From assembly GCA_902729315.2 (NCBI GenBank), contig LR746267.1:7070424-7134423 (forward strand): DNA of 64,000 nt, given 5' to 3'. Below the pieces are notes generated by a model, which made no database searches, had not been told where the DNA came from, and saw only the letters and a list, made by a program, of their open reading frames with translations. Source of the DNA: Spirodela intermedia. Taxonomy: Eukaryota; Streptophyta; Magnoliopsida; Alismatales; Araceae. Below, in pieces: positions 57,049 through 64,000 of this stretch. Each line of letters starts with the position of its first letter. The first letter of the stretch is position 1. The position numbers were made by a program, and so were the translations under genes.

Positions 57049-60000
57049 ATGCATGGAATCACATCCGAGGATTTGTCCTCCCGCGGCTTCGGCCACTCTT
57101 CCTCATCCCCGTCCTTGTTGCTGCACCAGCAGCCGCAGGCTCCGCCACCGCTGAAGCCGCTGTGGTCGCAGCTGCAGCAGTCCCCTCCGCGAGCTCGGTT
57201 GCACCTGTATTTCATAAGGGCGTGCATGGGGATACTCGTGTTGACATGCCTGATCCAGCTTGTCACCGTTGGTCAGATCTGGCACCGTCCTCGCCTCCCA
57301 AACCTCGGTGGCAGTCGTGGGCAGTACCAGCTGATTGGCAGGTCTACGCCGGCTTCCAATGAGGGAAGCCCCGGTCCGGTTGCTGCAACACCTCCCATCC
57401 TTCCTGCGAGTAAGTGCCTCATCATCTCTTCTTCAGCTTGGTAGAGATAGAATCTGAATCCCTTCTACTTTTAATTACTTACAACACCTGTGACGACGGT
57501 AAGTTCTGAGATTGCCGAATTGCATAAAAAGGGAAAGGTAATGGTTGCCTGAATATTTGGATCGTATGCAGTGATTGTGCCCACTTTAGACCAGGGCACA
57601 GGCAAATCGTTTATTCATTAGGGATATGTTGGGGATGAAAAGGGTTAGTTTTGGCCTGTATGGAGTGTTATTGGATGTTCTTCTCGAAATCATCCTTGAA
57701 AAACAAACAGGTAAAGTCTTTCAGTCGTTCCCACCGAAGTAGGACCTGAGAAAATATATAAATGGATAAGGAATCTACTTACTGGAAGATGGTGCAACGG
57801 AAGGTTTCCGCACTATCTCTCATCGCAGCAGTACTTCGGAGGTTGGTATCCAATACATGGCCTCAGACCCAGTACAGTCTTTTTACCTTCGTAAGCTTTT
57901 TGATGGCGCTTCAGTGTGCCTAGGTGGGTTCCTTATCTCCCTGGTGAAAATTTGGTAAGGCTGTCCGTTCAATTTTCTTGATCCCTCAAGAAATATTGTA
58001 ATGGTGATCTGTGATTGCATTCTGTCAGATGGGGATCCAGTTTTGGATTTTGACGCTGACTCAATTGTACATTCAAATTTACCAGATTTTGCAGCTTCAA
58101 GGCCGATTGAGAGATGTTTCTAATACCATGTGTCAAAAATTTCTTGCTTTGGAATAAGGTCAGAGAGGAAAGGCGTGAGAGAGTGGATATTTATAGATAA
58201 TACTGTCGGACGCTCATACCACACGAACAGTGTTTCAATTATAGTAGTAAACGAATATGGAATATGATGGTCTTAGTGCATCAGTTGGGGTTTCATGCTG
58301 TATAAAAAGATTTTTCTATGAGGGATGTTACGAGCATCATCTTTGCTTATACCCTACATTATCAGAAAGCAGCTTGATTCAAATTAAAATGAATCAAGCT
58401 GGCGAGAACATCTTAGAGAGAGAGAGAGAGAGAGAGAGAGTGGAGGCTGAAGGTTGGACATGGCTGGCAACGGCCGTGGTAGAGAGAGCTGAGAGCTATC
58501 AGGAATGAGGGAAGGAAGAGGGAGGCCATCCTCGAAGCCCATTGAGAGAAGAAGAAAGGATGGAGTCCAAGACCAAAGGATGCGCGGGGACTGATATCCC
58601 CCACCGACCACGAATAGGAAAATGAACATTTGGGAGGGCTGATTGCTCGTTTGAATTGTTGATGAAAGGTAGGCTTTATTGCTATAATATCATAAGATTT
58701 AGCCAATGTATGCGGCCGAAGAGATCACCATCCTGATGAGCGTTGTAGTGTGAAAAAGCGGTCAAGACATGGCCAAATCTCTGGAGAGATGCTACATGGA
58801 CTAATAGATGACTGGCAAATTGTCAATGGAACTGCTGACATGGGCCTTACCCTGCTGACATGGGTCTGACCCCACAATCCTAGCACATTCATGAAGATCT
58901 TACCCATCTGAATCGAGTTAAAAATGTCTCAGAAACCTCGACTTATGACATGCTATATTGTACATCCTACCGAAATCATTATATCGATTCATTTCTTGGT
59001 TGCTATCTATATTTATTACTTATATAAGTATATATATATTCTTCAGAATAAATAGTCTGGCTATTGTTTGGTAATGAGTACTTTGTTTACACTTTTTTTT
59101 CGTTATCTATAATATTTTGACCAATAATTTTGCAGAAATATACTTGAATGTAATCTGTAAGTAGCGAACGCTTCATCTTAATTTTTCCCATGTTATTTGA
59201 TATTTTGAACAACCAAATAACTTTTCAGGAATCTACAAGAGTAATGGGTATCTCGAAGTATCTTGCAATGGAGGCTTGAACCAAATGCGTGCAGCAGTAA
59301 GTGAATAGTTCCTGAATTCTTCGTTCTTCTTTGTTTTCTTCAGAATTGCTGCTGCCGTCTAATTTTGTGCTCATTTATTTCAGTGCTTTGTTTATTTTTC
59401 AGATCTGTGATATGACGACAATAGCTCGCTTTTTGAATCTCACTTTAGTTGTTCCAGAGCTGGATAAGAAGTCTTTCTGGGCTGATCCCAGGTATTTCTC
59501 ATCGGCTAAATAGCTCATATTTTCTAACATTTTATGGTCTGCAACTAGCAGTAATTTTTTTTAATTTACTTGGCAGTGATTTTGCTGACATCTTTAATGT
59601 AAGCAATTTTATCAACTCACTGAGAGATGAGGTCCGTATCATCAAGAGGCTCCCCAGGAGGATTATCGGAAAAGGCTCCCCAGGAGGATCATTTATGATG
59701 CCTCCAGTTAGCTGGTCAAATGAAACTTATTACTTGACCCAGGTTAAAGCACACTTGTTTCACTGTAATTGAAGATCCATACATTTCCGTTTTACTTGCA
59801 ACGTATCAATAGTCATTTTTATGTCAGTTTTTGAGAATTTCGGTCAGTTCTTAATTCTTGAGAACTGCATTCTGTCTCGTGGGCTCTTTGATAGCTTTCC
59901 CATTCTCTCCATCCTGCTTTCCAATTGGCTCTCAGATTCTGATTCTCATGCCTCTGTATCTGCATTCCGACTGTGCTGAGAGGGTCTCCATTGTGCAGAT

Positions 60001-61688
60001 TTTGCCTCTTTTTGGTAAGTATGAAGTGATACATTTTAACAAGACAGATGCACGGTTGGCAAACAATGGTCTTCCCATTGAATTGCAGAGGCTTAGATGC
60101 CGAGTTAACTATCAGGCTCTGAGGTTCACCGATCAAATTGAGTCATTGGGGAATAAACTGGTTCAGATTCTTCAAGCCAAAGGATACTTTGTGGCATTGC
60201 ATCTGAGATACGAGATGGATATGCTGGCTTTCTCTGGTTGTACACATGGCTGCTCCGATGAAGAGGCAGAGATGCTTAAGAGGATGAGGTTTGTTCTACT
60301 AGATCCCTCTCCTAATTGTGATAACACATTATGGGATTAGTAAACTAGAAGAAACAGGGTCTTGATCTCTGCTATTATACAAGTTAGGGAACCCATCTTT
60401 CAGTCCCCTGGATTCTTGTATTTCTAAACTGTAAATGGTGGGATAATATGCAGGAGTATGATGATAAAAGATCCCATAGAAAGAACTATTGGTGGATGTG
60501 ACAGCATTTTGTGCTCTACTAATTGTTTTATTTCCAGAAAAAGCTGTGTTTAGTTATACACGATGGCTCATGCTCTATATACCTCCCCTTCAGATATGCA
60601 TATCCATGGTGGAGAGAGAAAGAAATTGCCTCCGAAAAGAAGAGATTGGAGGGCCTCTGTCCTCTCACACCAGAGGAGGCAGCATTAATATTACAAGCCC
60701 TGGGCTTTGGAAGAGAAACTCAGATCTACATTGCTGCTGGGGAGATATTTGCCAGCGAACTGAGGCTCAAGGCATTGAAAGCGGCATTCCCTCAGCTTGT
60801 GAGTGTTTTTTTCCATCCTAAGCTTTATTAAGGACGATCACTTGGTCATCCAGTTTTAGAACGCATGCATATTCTTAAGGGCCTCTTGGATAAAAGCGGA
60901 AATGAAGTTCATGTCCATCCAACGTAATTTATATTTGGGAAATTTAGCCACTCAATCCTTGATGGAATGCTTTGATGCATGTTAACAGTTTCCACATTTG
61001 CTGCTCCATCAGGGAGATATGGGCTCAAATGGGCTCTCTCGGCCCCATCACATGCCGATCCTAATGTACTGAGCTTAATCCATTGTGGAGCTCATTTTGT
61101 TGACATTTGAAAACCCTTTTTCATTCTATTTTTGGTCCTTGAATCTAATCTCTTGGCTAAACAGTGGTTGCAAAAAAAAATTTTGTTGTCTAGGTAAGAA
61201 AGGAAATGCTTCTTGACCCAGAAGACTTGAAACAATTTCAGAACCATTCTTCCCAAATGGCTGCCCTTGATTACATGGTCTCAATAGCTAGTGATGTTTT
61301 CATTCCCACCTACAATGGGAACATGGCTAAAGTCGTTGAAGGCCACCGCAGGTGCGACCTAGTTCTCTGGTCTTCTTCATGCAATCTTGATGCTAAGCGT
61401 CATCTAGGGGACCTGATTTATGTACCAATTTGTGTATATTTCTTCGAAATCTTTCACAGGTATCTTGGCTACAGAAAGAGCATCTTGCTGGATCGGAGAG
61501 AATTGGTCAGGCTTCTAGACTTGTTTCAAAACCAGACACTCTCCTGGGATGAGTTTGCTAATGGAGTCCAAGTGGCTCATATGAATAGGATGGGGAAGCC
61601 TTCCCCTCGCAATGTTATACCGAATAAGCCGAAAGAGGAAGACAATTTCTATGCCAATCCATGGGAATGTCTCCGTAATCCCTCGTAG
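57049..61688 (+). CDS. Plant O-fucosyltransferase family protein (GT106/DUF246)
   Basis: Type II Golgi membrane glycosyltransferase-like protein of the plant GDP-fucose protein O-fucosyltransferase family. Exons: 57049-57409, 57725-57841, 59229-59296, 59403-59491, 59577-59742, 59999-60288, 60594-60798, 61194-61351, 61460-61688; 560 residues. Exon 2 (39 residues, [14 protein letters not shown]...QYFG) is predicted from matching phases and good splice sites and could be skipped without breaking the frame. One membrane segment at about 59-77 ([17 protein letters not shown]) follows a Pro/Ser-rich cytosolic tail. Conserved motifs: [20 protein letters not shown] (GDP-fucose site region), [111 protein letters not shown], and the ending FYANPWECL. 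Subfamily function (wall polysaccharide or protein O-fucosylation) is not known. Confidence 0.92.
58371..58400. repeat. Perfect 11-bp inverted repeat (hairpin) in O-FucT intron 2
   Basis: AGCTTGATTCA at 58371-58381 and its exact reverse complement TGAATCAAGCT at 58390-58400 are separated by 8 bases. A (GA)n run follows at about 58415-58440. It could be the scar or terminus of a small transposon, or chance. Confidence 0.8.
59647..59689 (+). repeat. 17-base direct repeat inside O-FucT exon 5
   Basis: AGGCTCCCCAGGAGGAT occurs at 59647-59663 and 59673-59689, 26 bases apart. Because 26 is not a multiple of three, the copies are read in different frames (RLPRRI and GSPGGS). The frame of the whole exon remains open and the family motif MPPVSW resumes directly after. 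Confidence 0.9.
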
Positions 61689-62921
61689 GAGAGGGAGAGA
61701 GCATCAATGCAGAAAACGATTAAACCTAGTGATGTGATGCTTCCAAGTTGCCCAATGTTCGTTGGCTGGAGGGCTAGGAATGGATGGATCTAGCTGCAAT
61801 GCTCAGTGTGCAGCACAAGAGATCTGATTACACTTGGGAGCTTGAGTTTTGTTTCTGGGAACCCAAGGGCTTCTTCTTGGACTCTCGATTACAGCACAGG
61901 AGATGGAACTACACACCAAGTATGGCCAGGTTTTGGCTCATTTGAATTTTTTAATTTATTCCTTTGATATGTTCCTCATCTGTCAGCTCCGAAAAAATGA
62001 TTTTTTTTAACATTGTAATCTACCTGTGAGATCAGCATACATAATTGAGGTATTGACAGCATTCACCATTGTGATTCCCAAGAAGTCCCTAGTTCTTGGA
62101 AACCTGGAAACTTCGGTTGATGTTTGGTATAATGAGTGTGGCATATCACAGATCTGTTGCAGAACCAATCTCCACGGCCATGCTGACACAAAGTAATTGA
62201 TAGAGTAGCCTTACATGAAATGGTACAATTAAATAACTGTGCTAAATTACTTGGGAGTTCAACTCTACCGCTTGATTCAGATCAATTAAAGAATGGTGTG
62301 AAATCATACAAGTTCTGCTCTACCCTACCCATTGATTCTGTGATTCTCTAATACAGTATTAGAGTTCTAAGCCTTATTCTTGAGCTGTTAGTTTTTTCTT
62401 GTTTACATCACAAAAGTGCAAATTCATTGGTCTCACATTTGATATAATACAACAAAACCATTAGGCATTTAGATATATTTCAAGATCCATCAATTATTTT
62501 GAAATCAGAGGGCTAGATTTTATTTTTTTTACCAAGATGTTCTATGTGACTCATGTCACTATTCAAGAGACACATCTCCATCAGATCTTCTCATAGGCTT
62601 GCGCAGGTTCCGGAATTTTTCGTAACATAAAAAATAGATACCAAGCTTATTATATAACAAAGCCACCAATTGTACTTGACAGGCAACGAACCCTGTCGAT
62701 GATCAATAGGACTGATAAGTACAAGGAAACATAGCCACATGAGCCTCACCACCCCCACAATGCCCTCCTTCCAGTCACAAGCTGGAACTGTTCTTGCTTC
62801 TGAACCAGATCTCTCGATCCCAGAGTAAATAGAACAGCTTTTTTTTCTCATTCTACCAGCTAAGCAGCAGAACTGTAAGAGAATGATCCAATCGTCCTCC
62901 GGAAGATAGAATCTGAGATCT
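61689..62921. other. Convergent spacer after the O-fucosyltransferase gene
   Basis: About 1.2 kb between two converging stop codons; it holds the 3' UTR of the O-fucosyltransferase and AT-rich sequence. I recognise no gene, RNA or mobile element. Confidence 0.6.
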
Positions 62922-63137
62922 TTACTTCGACTCCCAGAAGATGATTTCACCCTCCTCGCCCACCAACCCTAAGTCCTTGAGCCTCCTCTCTTGGTAATAT
63001 TCCAGGCCACCCAATTCCTGCTCCCTCTCTTCGAAAATCATGTCGATCTGCTTCAGCACCTTCTTTTCCCCCTCGCGAATCCAGACTGCTATTTCAAGCC
63101 TCTGGTCCAAGCTTCCAGCTTCTCTAATGGCTTCATC
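62922..63137 (-). CDS. Last exon of an unrecognised gene
   Basis: An open frame of 71 codons plus stop begins at a good acceptor (CTTCTCAG before 63137, phase 0). The peptide is highly charged and probably coiled coil: QRLEIAVWIREGEKKVLKQ, then IDMIFEEREQEL, YYQERRLKDLG and the end GEIIFWESK. Its composition and codon regularity look like real coding sequence. An initiator Met within this exon is not needed. The remaining exons should lie further right, probably beyond the window, because nothing in 63138-64000 joins convincingly. Function unknown; the family was not recognised. Confidence 0.6.
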   Translation of the reverse strand, partial: DEAIREAGSLDQRLEIAVWIREGEKKVLKQIDMIFEEREQELGGLEYYQERRLKDLGLVGEEGEIIFWESK

Positions 63138-64000
63138 CTGAGAAGAGGAGTGGTGAGCTCAACAAGAAGATGCAAAGTTGTTGCACAGAATCACAATAAA
63201 TACTACTCTTTTTAAACGATTTTTGTGCATCATTTTATCCCGGAAAGATGGCATTGATTTCTTTTTGAAAGAGATTGACTCTTTGATCACTTATCATCAC
63301 AGTTTAAGAGTATGTTGGAACGGAGGCTTCCAACAAGTTAGGATCACTTGATTACATTGGAAGATCTCAGAGTACTAGAACAATTTTTGGACTTCCAAGG
63401 TCTATTTTTAGAGGGTACAGGTGAAACCATGATCCCATGAAATCTATTTTTAGTTTATTATTTGTGTGCCGGCATGAGATTGAAATGATAATTTCGATGC
63501 AACTTCTGTGACCTTAATTTATGATCCACGAAACATTGGTGCCTCAAGTCTTATGCTTGTGGGAATCAATTTGGTTGGCATGAACTCCATGGATAGATTG
63601 ACTAGAATTAAAATAAGAAGAGGATAAAATTCTTATACGGTCTATTACTTCATGGAAGTAGTAGTTGATTGAGAGATCTAACATCTCACAAGGGAAAAAT
63701 TTATGCACGTATATACCAAATTTGTGCAGCATTTGACAATATAAAACCATATTGAAATAGTTCAAATGAGCTTGCGCATTAAAAAAGCCCAAAAATTGAA
63801 ATCCGGTGCACTACTACCACTACTGACCCCTACCACTCCATTAGGAATGAGTGTAGACTAAGTTTACTTCTTTCTGAGAAATCTCCAGAAGCCTGCCATC
63901 TGGTAAAAGCCTTCAACAGCTTCACTTTCTTTACCTTGGTTGATTCCCCTGCACTATTTAATTAATCATTGCAAATTAAAATTGATGAATTCTATTTCAA
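63138..64000 (-). other. Right-edge non-coding region, probably an intron
   Basis: 863 AT-rich bases to the window end. If the exon at 62922-63137 is correct, this is part of its preceding intron. The longest open frame here (63792-63544, minus) has no recognisable motif and no good splice context, so it is not called. Confidence 0.5.

Noticed and set aside
59140-59165. Possible micro-exon in O-FucT intron 2 (TTTTGCAG ... GTAAGT)
   Set aside because: Splice sites look acceptable, but in every usable phase it introduces a stop at the junction with the exon at 59229.
63544-63792. 82-codon minus-strand frame near the right edge
   Set aside because: No motif, does not join the exon at 62922-63137 with supported splice sites.

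Overview
This window is nuclear DNA from a flowering plant. Every large gene except the two PPR genes is split by GT-AG introns, the introns and spacers are AT-rich, and the proteins belong to plant-specific or plant-typical families (JAZ/TIFY, ATS3, LEA, PLS-class PPR, NEP1-interacting RING, GT106 O-fucosyltransferase). Several coding exons, above all the two PPR genes and the JAZ exons, are very GC-rich beside AT-rich introns. That pattern is common in monocots, so a monocot is my tentative inference; the species is not determinable from the sequence alone.

Layout, left to right. 1-18,158 (-): an ARF guanine-nucleotide exchange factor of the BIG5/MIN7 type, 31 exons traced with continuous reading frame; the last ~75-100 residues lie beyond the left edge. 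18,972-20,609 (-): a TIFY3-like JAZ repressor, 5 exons. 21,542-25,681 (+): peptidyl-tRNA hydrolase 2, 7 exons, divergent from JAZ. 25,682-27,982: AT-rich spacer. 27,983-29,266 (+): ATS3-type secreted PLAT protein. 30,079-36,605 (-): a small FYVE plus ankyrin protein, 10 exons. 37,151-37,935 (+): LEA_4 protein with signal peptide, divergent from FYVE-ankyrin. 38,075-40,940 (-): pectinesterase 31-like, 6 exons. 41,489-43,054 (+): intronless PPR. 44,094-50,375 (+): CDP-diacylglycerol synthase, 11 exons, with a non-autonomous LTR element in intron 7. 50,642-52,048 (+): second intronless PPR. 52,819-55,633 (+): NEP1-interacting-like membrane RING-H2 protein. 57,049-61,688 (+): O-fucosyltransferase family protein, 9 exons. 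62,922-63,137 (-): last exon of an unrecognised gene.

These are independent housekeeping, hormone, seed and wall genes; I see no operon-like or cluster logic. Some neighbours share themes: membrane traffic and lipids (BIG5, FYVE-ankyrin, CDP-DAG synthase), defence or jasmonate signalling (BIG5/MIN7 type, JAZ, NEP1-interacting RING) and late-seed products (ATS3, LEA). The more unusual content is smaller: a decayed plastid tRNA-Arg in BIG5 intron 1, a promoter-like insert in a late BIG5 intron, a JAZ whose Jas motif has lost the PY pair, a duplicated 3' splice region in ATS3, an unidentified coding relic inside the FYVE-ankyrin gene, and a retroelement with no recognisable enzymes. I did not find a convincing undescribed multi-gene system.
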